Source: a virus
Reading direction: 5' to 3' (one strand)
Length of the DNA stretch: 64,000 nt
IMG/VR virus record: IMGVR_UViG_3300014913_000009
Coordinates: 1-64,000 of that record
In this document: in pieces, positions 38,901 through 49,508 of the stretch
How positions within the stretch are numbered: position 1 is the first letter of the stretch
How the letters are laid out: each line of letters opens with the position of its first letter
Position numbers and translations under genes: made by a program
The notes under the pieces: generated by a model
Database searches by the model: none
Seen by the model: the letters and a program-made list of their open reading frames with translations, nothing else
What the model was told of the DNA's origin: nothing

Positions 38901-41746
38901 GCAAATTCCGAAAAAAGCCAAGCATAAAATTCGAGAGACCAAGATCCACATCGAAAAGCGGCATTAATTCTGCTGCTGGCAGAAAATATGGCGAAGCCAA
39001 TATGAGGGATACTGGCGAAGGTGGATATGCTGATACCAAAATCCCAATCTTTGATATTGCATCGAAATCAAGTGCTGAGGAAGCCGACGAAGCATTCCTT
39101 CTTGTTTCTGGAGTAATGTCGAAACTTGAGCAGGCAATGAATATAGCAAGGGTTGCCCCAAAGGCAAGTTTTATTCCTGTTGATAGTGCGTCTCGTAACA
39201 TAAGACAAGCAGTCATGAGGAGAGATAGGACCAATGCTCCTGAAGGAGACAAAATTCACTGGGACTTATTTGAGCGCATAATCAATCATGCTGTCAATCA
39301 ATATGATTTTGTTAATTTCGAGTTTCTTGACAATCTGCAAAATGAACCATATTCAGATACTGTAAATTGGAATGCAAATCAGATTATAAATGATTTGATG
39401 CAAGATGGCAATGACATGTTTGCCAATGCGTCGGACACTGTTGGCGATGATGATTTAACGCCGGGACAATATACTGCCCAATTTATTAACAATGGATTAC
39501 CGCAAGACAAATGGAGTTGGTTAAGAAAACTCTTATTATATTCCGCGCCATTAATATATCTATATTTCGACTATAAATTAAAAGGTCCTCTAAAATCATT
39601 GGACGATGCCGGTGTTGCCGGTGGTAAAATGCCTGCAGGGACAGAGTATGGGACAATTATTGTCCAGATATTAATCGGCATAGCCATTTATCTCCTTATC
39701 CAAGGACTTACGGCACAGCAAATGAAGGATATGCTTCGTGATGCGGGATTTGAAAAAGACATGAAGAAAAGAGGTATCCCAGCTGATCTCGACAATTTAT
39801 GTATGCAAGCACAATCATTACTAAATGGTGATTCCATTACCCTCGATGGCTTTGGGGCTCCGGGTAAAACTTATGCTTTGGGCGATTTACCATTAGGCGT
39901 TAGTGTCGAATTTTTGCACAATGCCACGGCATATATGGGGCAGGGCGATTGGGAAATAATGAGAGATTATTGCGTTGGCTTCCTAATGAATCATTTGGTT
40001 GATGATGAATATTATCCATGGCATATGTATCTTGACTCCAGGATTGGATATGACGATCTTGAAGGAGTCATAGAACAAGCTCCATCATATTCTCCGTTAT
40101 TCAGGGTGCATGCAATAAATAATGATGTCACGATAAATAATGGCGGATCTTATAATACAAACGATCCTGATTTTCCATTAACCGGAAATGATACCGAAGG
40201 ATCGCGCGAAGCGAGAGCCCAAAGAAATAGTACTGATTATTCCAAAAAATTTGAAGCTCCATCGGCAATGGATGCTGTTGGCGATGCACTTGGCAATATT
40301 GGCGATGATTTGCTCGATACTGTTGGAGAAGGAATAGAATTCGGCAATGCGGTTGATGGTGGAGCAAGTACTATCGACGATTATACAATGTGGAAAATGA
40401 TGACTGTCGATGCTGGCCAGTATGGATATATTGACTGGAAGGGCGAAGAATTCAAATATACCGCAAATAATCACAGAACGCCTGAACAGGCATCAAGAAT
40501 GAATGCCGAAGCCGAAAAAGAACTCAGGGAAAGATATCAAAACAGATTTACTATGGCCAGGCATATTAGCGGGATTCAAGAAAAGATGAGTGGCGCAGTA
40601 AAAGGGGCTGGTGATTATCTAAAAATGGATCTCGATAAATTACATTGGACAAGAGAAATTGCATGGGTCTGGAACAAAATCGTAGAATCATTAGTTGCGA
40701 ATCTGTCGTGGCAAGATTGGTATAAAGAATTTTTGTGTTGTTTCATTCGAGCTATCGCATATTATAATCCGGCATTTATATCAGTATTAAAAGAACTTCT
40801 CCGATGGGCAACAATGAATATGACCATCAATTATGGAGAAATGCTCAAAAAATTATACGACAAATTCTGGGTTAGTATGATAGAGGAATTCAAAAAAGCA
40901 CTACATACAATGCTCGATGAAGCATGGCAGAATGTGCTTGATACTTATATCCTCCCATTCATTGAAACAAATACACAGGGCGAAGAAAATGAATATTGCT
41001 ATTTATGGAAAATGTTATTGGAAGCATTGCTCAATTCAATGAAGCAATTTAAAGCCGCCATAGATGCTATTATCGACGATCTGTTTAAGCGCCTAATTAT
41101 CAATTCTGATATATTTAATCAAAAACTAGTATTGAGAATGGGATGTAAATATCTCGATATGTTTGCAAAATTATTGGATAAAATATTAGAATTCGCCGAA
41201 GAATGTGGATTACAAGAAACAGAAGAAGGGTTGGCACAACTTGAATCGTGGTTATCTGAACATGGACTAAGCACATTCAATCAGACCATTCCAAGCAATC
41301 TATCCCCAGACGCCATTAATGCGTTATACGGCAATAATAATGGCGAAATCCCCGATCCCTCAAGTGGTATGGATGGAATCGCAGATATGGTTGGGGGAAT
41401 TATTGGGGTGAGTGATGTAGACGATAATGGCAATCCAATATCGGAAACTCCAGTAGAACAAAGAACGTATAATTCTATAACAGCATATGGACATAAAGTG
41501 GATATTCCTGTAAAATATCAAAAGGCAGCTCCCACGAACTCGTGGTGGTTTGGCGAACCCATTGACTACGATGGACTAATTGTTATGCCAGTATCAGCAT
41601 TGCTGGAGAAGAAATATAAAGACAAAGATTTTGCAGAAGAACAGAAACGAAGATGTAGAGACCAATTAACTCCGGAGAGAATGAAACAAATGGTTAAGCG
41701 ATTTCCGCGCAATATGATTGACCCTCGAATTAACAATAGGAATTAA
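38897..41746 (+). CDS. Large virion-associated protein between terminase and portal
   Basis: 949 residues, TTG start at 38897 after GGAGGAG. One probable membrane segment (IQILIGIAIYLLIQGLTA, ~254-271) and a weaker one at ~213-223 (LLLYSAPLIYL). Long helical region 600-790 rich in W/L (WQDWYKEFLCCFIRAIAYYN). Acidic linker in the middle. Position between terminase and portal and size suggest a capsid-internal, portal-associated or injected protein. Family not recognised. Confidence 0.7.
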   Translation: MSKFRKKPSIKFERPRSTSKSGINSAAGRKYGEANMRDTGEGGYADTKIPIFDIASKSSAEEADEAFLLVSGVMSKLEQAMNIARVAPKASFIPVDSASRNIRQAVMRRDRTNAPEGDKIHWDLFERIINHAVNQYDFVNFEFLDNLQNEPYSDTVNWNANQIINDLMQDGNDMFANASDTVGDDDLTPGQYTAQFINNGLPQDKWSWLRKLLLYSAPLIYLYFDYKLKGPLKSLDDAGVAGGKMPAGTEYGTIIVQILIGIAIYLLIQGLTAQQMKDMLRDAGFEKDMKKRGIPADLDNLCMQAQSLLNGDSITLDGFGAPGKTYALGDLPLGVSVEFLHNATAYMGQGDWEIMRDYCVGFLMNHLVDDEYYPWHMYLDSRIGYDDLEGVIEQAPSYSPLFRVHAINNDVTINNGGSYNTNDPDFPLTGNDTEGSREARAQRNSTDYSKKFEAPSAMDAVGDALGNIGDDLLDTVGEGIEFGNAVDGGASTIDDYTMWKMMTVDAGQYGYIDWKGEEFKYTANNHRTPEQASRMNAEAEKELRERYQNRFTMARHISGIQEKMSGAVKGAGDYLKMDLDKLHWTREIAWVWNKIVESLVANLSWQDWYKEFLCCFIRAIAYYNPAFISVLKELLRWATMNMTINYGEMLKKLYDKFWVSMIEEFKKALHTMLDEAWQNVLDTYILPFIETNTQGEENEYCYLWKMLLEALLNSMKQFKAAIDAIIDDLFKRLIINSDIFNQKLVLRMGCKYLDMFAKLLDKILEFAEECGLQETEEGLAQLESWLSEHGLSTFNQTIPSNLSPDAINALYGNNNGEIPDPSSGMDGIADMVGGIIGVSDVDDNGNPISETPVEQRTYNSITAYGHKVDIPVKYQKAAPTNSWWFGEPIDYDGLIVMPVSALLEKKYKDKDFAEEQKRRCRDQLTPERMKQMVKRFPRNMIDPRINNRN

Positions 41747-41747
41747 A

Positions 41748-43727
41748 ATGCCAAGAACACACAGAATACAATCTCCAGCACATGACAGAATAGCCCCTTC
41801 ATCCATGATGTCTAAAAGCAATCCAAGCGCGATTAGCCACGAGATTATAGAACGGAAGGAAATATTGCCTCCATTAGTGACATTCGCGCCAAAACTCCCG
41901 AGGAACATCCATCGACAAAGATCTAATTTTGAGGAAATCCCATATGATTTAACGGAAATTGTTCGCGCGGAAGATACCGATTCCTATGTAGCAAAGTCAT
42001 TTAACGAACATACGCAACTCATTATGAGAGAGGGATTCGCAATAAAAAGTCAGGATGAGGAGACAGAAAGATATTGTAATATAAGAATGAAAGAAATACA
42101 AATACTTACCGGTATTTCTCCAACAGCGCTTTTAAGGAAAATAGCCCGATCAGTAGTTAGATATTGCAATGCATATGTAGTCAAGTCTAGAGTTCCCGCA
42201 CCATGCATCGGAAAAACATACAGAATGAACAATAGGGATCTCGATCCTATTGTTGGATTATTCGTCGCAGATCCACTTACAATAAGTATTCTGCGAGATC
42301 ATAGGGGTCGCCCCAAAATGTATAAGCAATTTGTTCCAGAAACAAATGGGGTGCGATTTTGGAGCCCCGAAGATGTAATTCATATTTCCTACAATCATCG
42401 TGCGGGCTTTCCCTATGGAACGCCATGGATTATCCCGTCATTAGATGATGTTCGCTTTTTAAGGCGATTTGAGGAGCATGCAGATATTTTGGGAGGCAAT
42501 TTCGCACAACCATTTATTGTGTGGAAAATTGGCACCGATGCAATGCCTACAATGGTTAATCCGGAAACAGGGGAGTCCGAAACAGCATTGGTAAAAAGAG
42601 AAATCCAAAGGTTAGCACAAGAAGGTATCGCCATCGTTGGACACAGGCATAATCCAGAAGCACTTAACACATCTGATAGCGGAGTGAATCTTGTCCCATA
42701 TCTCGAATACCTCAAAGATCGTGTAGTATCCGGCGTTGGATTAAGTTCAATTAGTCTTGGACAAGGAGGCACGGCAAACAGAGCGACAGCAACGCACTTA
42801 ATGCAAGTTGCCATAAATAGATGCAAAGATATACAAGAGGTAATCGCCGATAAAATATCATCAACATTACTTTTTGAGTTACAGCTTGATAGCGGAAAAT
42901 CATTCTCAGTCGCCAATGAAGCATATTTTGAATTTGCGGAGATTGATGTCGAAGCACAGCAATCAAGAGAAAACCATGCCACAGCATTATTCCAGGCCGG
43001 AGCGATGACTCATACAGAATTAAGACGCGAAATGAATCTTAATCCATTCTCAGAAGAAGATAAGAATGACGACTTTATTGCATGGGGAGATAGAAAGAAT
43101 CGTGCAGATTTAGAAGCTCAAAAAGAACTGTCATTAGAGCCACAATTAGAAATGCAAGAGAAAACAGCCAAAATGAGTGCTGCGACAGGTCTTGCTAAAT
43201 CAAAATCCTCCCCATCTTCTTCCGGCAATGGATCGAAAAAATCAATTGCCAACAAAAACCAACCTTCTAATCAATATGGAACAAAGAAGACAAAAACAAA
43301 GGTAACAAAGAATGATGCTATTAAAAATGTGAACTTGGAACAATCCATACTTATCAATTCATTGTTAAACAAGGACAACTTGAAAAATAATCAGAAAATT
43401 ATTTCAAAAACCTTCGATAAATACCTTGACAAAATAACACTTATGGTTGATGATTTAACCAGGGATATAATTACTTCCTTCTGTACAAGGGAGACAATAG
43501 AGTATCCAGATGACGAGATTATAGTGGGTATTATTGAAAAAGTATGGAATAGAGGGTTTGACGAATCCTTGAAAAATACTCAAAAATATTTAATATCAGA
43601 TGAAAATAAAGATAAAATAATCGAGAATGTCAAAAAAGAGGGAACAAAAATACAAACCCTCATTCATATAGTGACTGAACAATTGGAAAACGATCTTAAA
43701 AAGTTATTGCACGAGGACACAAAATGA
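41748..43727 (+). CDS. Portal protein
   Basis: 659 residues from the ATG at 41748, with AATAGGAATTAAA upstream and one base after the previous stop. Residues 60-440 read like a phage portal: VGLFVADPLTISILRD, RFWSPEDVIHISYNHRAGFP (wing region), GTPWIIPSLDDVRFLRRFEE (stem-clip), GLSSISLGQGGTANRATA (crown side) and TALFQAGAMTHTELRREMNL. The last ~180 residues are a low-complexity linker and a helical domain, longer than most portals. It forms the dodecameric DNA gate and docks terminase. Confidence 0.88.
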   Translation: MPRTHRIQSPAHDRIAPSSMMSKSNPSAISHEIIERKEILPPLVTFAPKLPRNIHRQRSNFEEIPYDLTEIVRAEDTDSYVAKSFNEHTQLIMREGFAIKSQDEETERYCNIRMKEIQILTGISPTALLRKIARSVVRYCNAYVVKSRVPAPCIGKTYRMNNRDLDPIVGLFVADPLTISILRDHRGRPKMYKQFVPETNGVRFWSPEDVIHISYNHRAGFPYGTPWIIPSLDDVRFLRRFEEHADILGGNFAQPFIVWKIGTDAMPTMVNPETGESETALVKREIQRLAQEGIAIVGHRHNPEALNTSDSGVNLVPYLEYLKDRVVSGVGLSSISLGQGGTANRATATHLMQVAINRCKDIQEVIADKISSTLLFELQLDSGKSFSVANEAYFEFAEIDVEAQQSRENHATALFQAGAMTHTELRREMNLNPFSEEDKNDDFIAWGDRKNRADLEAQKELSLEPQLEMQEKTAKMSAATGLAKSKSSPSSSGNGSKKSIANKNQPSNQYGTKKTKTKVTKNDAIKNVNLEQSILINSLLNKDNLKNNQKIISKTFDKYLDKITLMVDDLTRDIITSFCTRETIEYPDDEIIVGIIEKVWNRGFDESLKNTQKYLISDENKDKIIENVKKEGTKIQTLIHIVTEQLENDLKKLLHEDTK

Positions 43728-45298
43728 CAAAAGATATTGCCGCAATAGATCTTTATCAATTCGATTCTTCCGCCATAGATATTAATAAGGTGGATAGATT
43801 TTTTGACAATCAAAAGAAATCAATCAAGGCTAGCGGCAAATCGAAAGAAGAAGTATCTACTATTCTTCGCCCGACTATTGATGCTACTCGAAGCGATTCG
43901 ATAGTAAATGCCCGTTGTTATGCTGGCTATAGAGTCAATCAAGCAATCCCAACATGGACTAAACCCTATGCAAAGCCAGTCTTACCACATCATAGATCAA
44001 GTGATTCCTCTGGTTTTTTTGGAGGAGGGTCAAAGGCAGAGGATGCACTAGGAAGAGTCCATAAGGCAACATTCCGTCCATTTCCTGGAGCAGACCTCAG
44101 AAATGGATTTGTATCGGCAACAAAAGGAGGGGCAGGATCAGGACAAGTATTATTGGAAGTCGATATTACTAATAGTGATGCACAGGAAAAAATACTGGAT
44201 AGAAGATACTTGACAGTATCGACAAGCCAAGGGACGACGGATGCGACTTGTAGTATTTGCGGATCATCCCTTGTCTCGGGAGGCTGCTCGCATCGACCCG
44301 GGAGAAAATACCCATTAGAAGAAACATCTCCATTATACAAATTCTTATCCGGCGATGCAAAAAAGAAAAAGAAAATTTATGCAGATTGTTTTTCAATCTG
44401 GGATCAAAAAATAAACTTTAGAGAAGTAAGTTTCGTTAATATTCCAGCACAGCAATATGCGGGAGTATTATCAACCAAATGGGTTGATGTGCAAGATGAC
44501 GAAAGCTTAGATTTAGATATTTCACAAATAGATATTTACGACGGCACATCAGATCATGTCGGCGTAATAAGTATGACTGCAACCAATGGTTTGGTCACAC
44601 AGGAACTATTTGCTGATGACTGGTTTCAATCTCCAAGTGGTCTTTACGTGAGCGCGCCAGCACACGATTACGAGGAGGACGAGATAAATAATATGGATAT
44701 GGGGAACAGGAATCCTCCGGCTACACAGCCAAAAAAGGGCAAGGAGCCCGAACATGTAGATAATCATTCTTTTCAATCTAATGTAGGAGAAGATACAGTG
44801 GAAATCAAAGAATTAGAAAAAAAGCTTGAAGTCGAGACGAAGAAAGTATCTGATGCGGAAGCGAAGATAAAAGAATTGTCCGCCGAGCGCGATTCCCTGA
44901 AGGAAGAGATAGGAAAGATCACTGAAGCAAAAGACGAGGCGGAAAAACGCTTTGTTGATTCACAATCCAAGCGCCTGTTTGATATGTATCAGACTTGTGG
45001 TATTTATGACAAAGAAATGTCAGAAGAAGATACCAAGGAGGCTTTGGACGAATTAGCAAAACGCTCTCTCGAATCCCTCAGTGGCTCTATAGAAGATCTT
45101 AGCCCGAAATACAATTCAATTGTAGAATCGCAAACAAAACAGAATGAAGATGAGGATGATAGTCAGGACAAAGATGATGAACCTGATGTTGCAGACGATA
45201 CGAAAAAGGCAGCCGGAACTGTAGAAGATCCTACGGTCAAAAAATCGGAACCTGTAGAGTATGTAAAACCAACTATGGCTTCAGCTCTTGGATTCTAG
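43724..45298 (+). CDS. Prohead protease with C-terminal scaffold domain
   Basis: 524 residues, ATG overlapping the portal stop. The N-terminal ~320 residues resemble a prohead protease: YLTVSTSQGTTDATCSICGS at ~165-184 (strand with S-G before a zinc-like C..C........C.H knuckle, a pattern seen in this family), then REVSFVNIPAQQYAGV (about 227-242). The C-terminal half is acidic and coiled-coil (KELEKKLEVETKKVSDAEAK), as in scaffolds, ending in a MASALGF peptide. A protease-scaffold fusion would guide shell assembly and then process it. The catalytic Ser/His are not certain. Confidence 0.72.
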   Translation: MTKDIAAIDLYQFDSSAIDINKVDRFFDNQKKSIKASGKSKEEVSTILRPTIDATRSDSIVNARCYAGYRVNQAIPTWTKPYAKPVLPHHRSSDSSGFFGGGSKAEDALGRVHKATFRPFPGADLRNGFVSATKGGAGSGQVLLEVDITNSDAQEKILDRRYLTVSTSQGTTDATCSICGSSLVSGGCSHRPGRKYPLEETSPLYKFLSGDAKKKKKIYADCFSIWDQKINFREVSFVNIPAQQYAGVLSTKWVDVQDDESLDLDISQIDIYDGTSDHVGVISMTATNGLVTQELFADDWFQSPSGLYVSAPAHDYEEDEINNMDMGNRNPPATQPKKGKEPEHVDNHSFQSNVGEDTVEIKELEKKLEVETKKVSDAEAKIKELSAERDSLKEEIGKITEAKDEAEKRFVDSQSKRLFDMYQTCGIYDKEMSEEDTKEALDELAKRSLESLSGSIEDLSPKYNSIVESQTKQNEDEDDSQDKDDEPDVADDTKKAAGTVEDPTVKKSEPVEYVKPTMASALGF

Positions 45299-45349
45299 TG
45301 ACAATCATCAATTATTTTTTTGGAAACCTATTAACGGAGATTTATAACT

Positions 45350-46183
45350 ATGGCAGTTAAAACACCTTATGGTTATGGTCGTCAATCCAAGGACATCTTA
45401 GAACTTTCTGAGGGCGTATCGCCAACAGGTAGTATCAGACTTGCTCCGTGGATTCCCATAACAGAAAGAAATCAAGCGTCAGAATTTGATATCGCCATCA
45501 AAGCAGGCAATGTAATCGCCATCGAATACATTACTACGGCTGTCGGCAGTATCGCGACTGGCCCATATTATGTTCCGGCAAACGGTGGTAAGGCGACAAC
45601 TTTAGCCTATACATCACTCGATGTTGGATTAACCCTTAACAAAAATACTGGAGCGGTTGTAACAGCAGCAGAAGTTGCCGCAGCCTCTACAGCTACACAT
45701 CCTGCAAATAATCCCGTAGGATACAACTTCTTCGACTTTTATCATGATCAGGAAAATGCATACAACAATATGCAGATTCAGACTTATGAAAAGGCGATTG
45801 TAACACGCTACTTTATCGAAGTCCCTGTCAAATACGAATATCAGCTGGGTTCTCCAGGCGAATTGATTATGGCAGATTGGGCTGTACCAGGCTCATGGCG
45901 ACCGGTGGATGCAAACTATCATACGACTGTTGGCTCCTTCACTCGCTATACTGCTGGCTCCGGAGTTGTAACTGTAGATGAGCAGACAAACAAAGAGACT
46001 CAAATCATTGGACGTCTGTTATTTGTTCAGCCAATTACTGATATTGACAATCTAAGTATGGTAACAACTATGCCTGGTCTGTCTTTGACTGGTAGTGGCT
46101 CAAACGGCGTACCTACTCACTTGCGGAATGCGGCGACAATTTCCGGTGTTGAGTATCGGGCGCGAATTTTAGTAAACGCATAA
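45350..46183 (+). CDS. Putative capsid decoration or minor capsid protein
   Basis: 277 residues, ACGGAGATTTATAACT before the ATG. Beta-rich (AIKAGNVIAIEYITTAVGSI), starting MAVKTPYGYGRQ. It lies between scaffold/protease and major capsid protein, where head decoration proteins usually are. No family match seen. Confidence 0.6.
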   Translation: MAVKTPYGYGRQSKDILELSEGVSPTGSIRLAPWIPITERNQASEFDIAIKAGNVIAIEYITTAVGSIATGPYYVPANGGKATTLAYTSLDVGLTLNKNTGAVVTAAEVAAASTATHPANNPVGYNFFDFYHDQENAYNNMQIQTYEKAIVTRYFIEVPVKYEYQLGSPGELIMADWAVPGSWRPVDANYHTTVGSFTRYTAGSGVVTVDEQTNKETQIIGRLLFVQPITDIDNLSMVTTMPGLSLTGSGSNGVPTHLRNAATISGVEYRARILVNA

Positions 46184-46200
46184 TTAGGAGCTTAAATTAA

Positions 46201-47601
46201 ATGAACGAACAAGCAAAAATAAACGAGTTCACCCAGCTCTTTAGCACCATGATGGAAACGAAAGTCGCGGACGTCATGAGTGAAATGGGTTACAAGCCAG
46301 GTGAGGTTCCTAATAGGAAAACATCGCCGGAAATCGCCCTTTTCAATAAGCGCGATAATGCAGTCAACCAGATTGCACGCGTCTGGACAAATGATGGGAT
46401 TGACCCAAAAACTGGTGTTAATTTTAATTTCGAAGATATGCTCAGAGTTGTTAAAACTCAAGAGAGAAAACTCGTATCGGAATACCAGAAGACTGTCGGT
46501 GAAGATGCTGCGGCATCTCCCGACATCATGCTCATCATGCCAAAAGTGGTAAGTAAGATTATACGTGAGCCAATTCATTATACGGAAAATCTGACGCCAT
46601 TGCTTCGGAAAGTACGTGTAAAAGGTGGGCAAATCAACATATCTTATCCCGCAGTTGGAGCGATGGGTGGACAGCCGTTGGATATGGCGGAAGGACAGGA
46701 ATACCCGGAAGGTACTCTCGACATGGCTGGATTAAGCAATGTCAAGATAGGAAAATCCGGTATTGCCGTTCGCTGGACACAGGAAATGCAGCGCTACTCA
46801 CAGTTTGACTTTATGGCCATGCTGTTGCGTGAAGCTGCACGAGCACTCGCTCGGTGGAAAGACAAGAAAATTGCTGACCACATCCTTGCACTCGGTGTAA
46901 CTGCATTTGACAACGATGTAGGTGGAATTGATGGTACGACCGGACGCGATATCGCTGGAGATTATAATGGCACATTAGCTGTTGACGATCTCTTTGTCGC
47001 TTATGCTGACATGGTAAATCAGGGATTCACACCAGACACATTGCTCGTCAATCCTCTTGCATGGCTTATCTTTGCAAGAGATCCGCAGATGCGTCATCTG
47101 GCATATTGGGATGGCGGAGCTTACTTCGGCACATCGCAGGGCAAACTTCCGTATGCTGGTGAATTTGAAACCGGCACAGGAGGCGCTCAAGGTGCATGGA
47201 ATGGTAGTCTCGGAATGGGTGGCGAATCCGCCATCGCCGGAATGTATCATCCTGTATATAAGAGTTTCCCTGTCCCGTTGAAAATTGTTGTTAGCCCTTC
47301 TCTCCCCGTGACTGCTGCATCTGGTAGCACTCCGGCGAAAACAACTATGGTTATGTGCGACTCAAAAGAATTGGGCGTACTCTTTGTTGATGAAGAGCCA
47401 ACAAGCGACCAGTGGGATGATCCTTCTCGGGACATCTATAAAGTCAAGATTCGGGAACGCTATGCAATTGGCATCCTAAATGCAGGGCAAGCAGTAAGAT
47501 CGTTTAAAAACGTGAATATTGCGAAGTCTTATGATTACGATGAACGTATCACGTGGGACGCTGCAACAGCCTCACTGCCGTCAGGTGGATACACCCCGTA
47601 G
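46201..47601 (+). CDS. Major capsid protein (HK97 fold)
   Basis: 466 residues; TAGGAGCTTAAATTAA before the ATG. N-terminal helical arm (1-110), then the HK97-type core: PKVVSKIIREPIHYTENLTP, ISYPAVGAMGG, KSGIAVRWTQEMQRYSQFDF, the spine helix AMLLREAARALARWKDKKIA, and the A-domain segment DTLLVNPLAWLIFARDPQM. MTLTPxx cannot be checked. Followed by a strong terminator, as expected for the most abundant gene. Confidence 0.88.
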   Translation: MNEQAKINEFTQLFSTMMETKVADVMSEMGYKPGEVPNRKTSPEIALFNKRDNAVNQIARVWTNDGIDPKTGVNFNFEDMLRVVKTQERKLVSEYQKTVGEDAAASPDIMLIMPKVVSKIIREPIHYTENLTPLLRKVRVKGGQINISYPAVGAMGGQPLDMAEGQEYPEGTLDMAGLSNVKIGKSGIAVRWTQEMQRYSQFDFMAMLLREAARALARWKDKKIADHILALGVTAFDNDVGGIDGTTGRDIAGDYNGTLAVDDLFVAYADMVNQGFTPDTLLVNPLAWLIFARDPQMRHLAYWDGGAYFGTSQGKLPYAGEFETGTGGAQGAWNGSLGMGGESAIAGMYHPVYKSFPVPLKIVVSPSLPVTAASGSTPAKTTMVMCDSKELGVLFVDEEPTSDQWDDPSRDIYKVKIRERYAIGILNAGQAVRSFKNVNIAKSYDYDERITWDAATASLPSGGYTP

Positions 47602-47632
47602 TTTTTGGACAGGTAGAAGTGAAAAAATAACG

Positions 47633-47671
47633 AAAGGTCTGTCTGGGCCGACCTGGACAGACCTTTTCTTT
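47633..47671 (+). terminator. Rho-independent terminator after the capsid gene
   Basis: An 11-bp perfect stem (47633-47643 with 47656-47666) followed by TTCTTTTAT. It lowers expression of downstream neck genes relative to capsid. Confidence 0.9.
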
Positions 47672-47699
47672 TATATCGTTTTTACAAAGGAAAATAATT

Positions 47700-47999
47700 A
47701 TGAAAAAAGATCTACTTGACGACGCGCTAAAAAACCTCAGAAATACAGACTCCAACAACATTCGCAAAATTAATACCCGTCCCGATATCGAAGAAAGGGA
47801 AGGTAGAATTAATAAGGCTATAAATAAGTCTATCAGGACATCGAAAAAGCCATGGGAGATTTCAGATAAAAGTCTGGCTCAGTATATTGGAGAAATTGAA
47901 GACGAGAGTACTGACGATGAAGTTGATGTCGAATCATATAATAAGAAGGTGAATACAATAACAGACCATAATAAAATCGCCAAACTTTTAGGATTCTAA
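47700..47999 (+). CDS. Small charged protein of unknown function
   Basis: 99 residues, highly charged and helical, no membrane segment. AAAGGAAAATAATT precedes the ATG. Lies between capsid and connector genes and ends in a NKIAKLLGF peptide, recalling the MASALGF end of the protease/scaffold protein. Possibly a capsid accessory. Confidence 0.65.
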   Translation: MKKDLLDDALKNLRNTDSNNIRKINTRPDIEEREGRINKAINKSIRTSKKPWEISDKSLAQYIGEIEDESTDDEVDVESYNKKVNTITDHNKIAKLLGF

Positions 48000-48002
48000 T
48001 AT

Positions 48003-49505
48003 ATGGTAGCCCCAATACTCCTTACAAGCACTCCGGCAAATGGCGCTGATGCCGTTCCAACAAATCTTGAATTACAATTAGAATTCAATACGCCAATTGA
48101 CCCAACAACAGTTGACGGCGCAATTCAAGTTAAGGATGTCGAAACTGGCGTAATATATAATGTTGATTTTGATGTAACTTCAAATGTTATAACAATATAT
48201 ACTGGTAGGACTTTAGAGGATTATACCCGATTTGAAATACGGGTATATGGAAATGATTTATCGTCAATAGTTGATCCAATCAAATCTGCCGATGGAGATC
48301 CATTGGCTGCAAGTTTTTGGATATCATTCATGACATCTAAGCCCGTCAGCACGGGAGTAAGTTCGGACGACGATTCGTATTACGAAACCTCAATTGATGG
48401 TTCTGGAAGCGTTGTCGTTGAATCTTTTGATAAATTCGCATTTACCAGCAGTTTTCCAGACGACGAAACCTTATATTTGGACCCAGGATATTTTAATGCT
48501 GATAGCTCTGGCAATCCAAACAATCCAATAACAATAACATTTAATCTCGATGTCGATCCTGTCAGCACTTCCGGCAACATAACAATCCAACAGCGAGCAT
48601 TTGTTGATACAAGATTCGCCGTACCATCACTCCCCGAAATAGAGGGGTTGTTCGATACGGGATTTAGTTCGCCTTCAGGCAATGTATATTGCCCTACGCA
48701 GAAATCGGATTATGAATACCCCGATTTCTCGGTATCTGTTTCTAACGGCGTGCTTTCGCTCACAATAGACAATGAGGACGGGCTTCGATGGAATTCACAA
48801 ATAAGGATTCATGTCTCGTCCGACCTTCTTTCAACAGAGGCAACTGGAGGGCAGGCATTAGGTACTCCCGTCGATATATTATTTACGACCGGTATGTATC
48901 CATGGTTTGCTGAGATAGAGCAATTAAGACTCGAACTAGGCACAGAGAATACAGAGTATTCAGACTTTCTGTTGGCTCGATTTATTTTAAGAGCATCTAT
49001 CAGAGCGTGGAGATTGTCATGTTTCACATTTGATTTATGCAATCCTCCGTATTTTGTCAATGATTATGTTTTGAACAGAGCCATATATGACATATATACT
49101 GGACCAAAGGGCATCGCGAAATCAACTGGCAAATCAAAATCATTAGGAGACTTCTCGGTAAGATACGGATCGTCCGACACTGGGATAGCATTTAAGCAAA
49201 AACTCAACGACTTAACAAAGATCGTCAAAGAATTCGAAATGTGGCTTAAATGGAGATGCTCCGGTCAAGGTGGGTATGGTGGTATGGCAACGGCCGTCAG
49301 AGGTGGAAGTAGAAGTGATTATCCTATCAAAAGATTCAGAGAAAGACATTGGCATAGGGAGTCACATGGAGATGCCTCCTATCATGGGCTTGAAAATACA
49401 GCATCGGATCGCGCATTTAAATTGCCGCGAATTAATGAAGAATACTTGCCAGTATATAGTAGGTGGGGATACTCCTCGTATTATGCTTGGCGCAATGGAG
49501 AATAA
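48003..49505 (+). CDS. Neck/connector-region protein with N-terminal Ig-like (SbsA/Big_5) domains
   Basis: 500 residues. The first ~105 residues are a bacterial Ig-like domain (LTSTPANGADAVPTNLELQL, VTSNVITIYTGRTLED), with a second, diverged one at ~125-300. The C-terminal 180 residues are helical (FAEIEQLRLELGTENTEYSD) with a conserved-looking W, suggestive of a head-completion or tail-connector fold. Ig-like domains often decorate phage surfaces and bind glycans or cells. Confidence 0.6.
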   Translation: MVAPILLTSTPANGADAVPTNLELQLEFNTPIDPTTVDGAIQVKDVETGVIYNVDFDVTSNVITIYTGRTLEDYTRFEIRVYGNDLSSIVDPIKSADGDPLAASFWISFMTSKPVSTGVSSDDDSYYETSIDGSGSVVVESFDKFAFTSSFPDDETLYLDPGYFNADSSGNPNNPITITFNLDVDPVSTSGNITIQQRAFVDTRFAVPSLPEIEGLFDTGFSSPSGNVYCPTQKSDYEYPDFSVSVSNGVLSLTIDNEDGLRWNSQIRIHVSSDLLSTEATGGQALGTPVDILFTTGMYPWFAEIEQLRLELGTENTEYSDFLLARFILRASIRAWRLSCFTFDLCNPPYFVNDYVLNRAIYDIYTGPKGIAKSTGKSKSLGDFSVRYGSSDTGIAFKQKLNDLTKIVKEFEMWLKWRCSGQGGYGGMATAVRGGSRSDYPIKRFRERHWHRESHGDASYHGLENTASDRAFKLPRINEEYLPVYSRWGYSSYYAWRNGE

Positions 49506-49508
49506 CAA

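Noticed and set aside
42413-42982. 189-codon minus-strand frame inside the portal gene
   Set aside because: Antisense shadow of a strongly supported portal. Ser/Cys-rich composition and no start signals.
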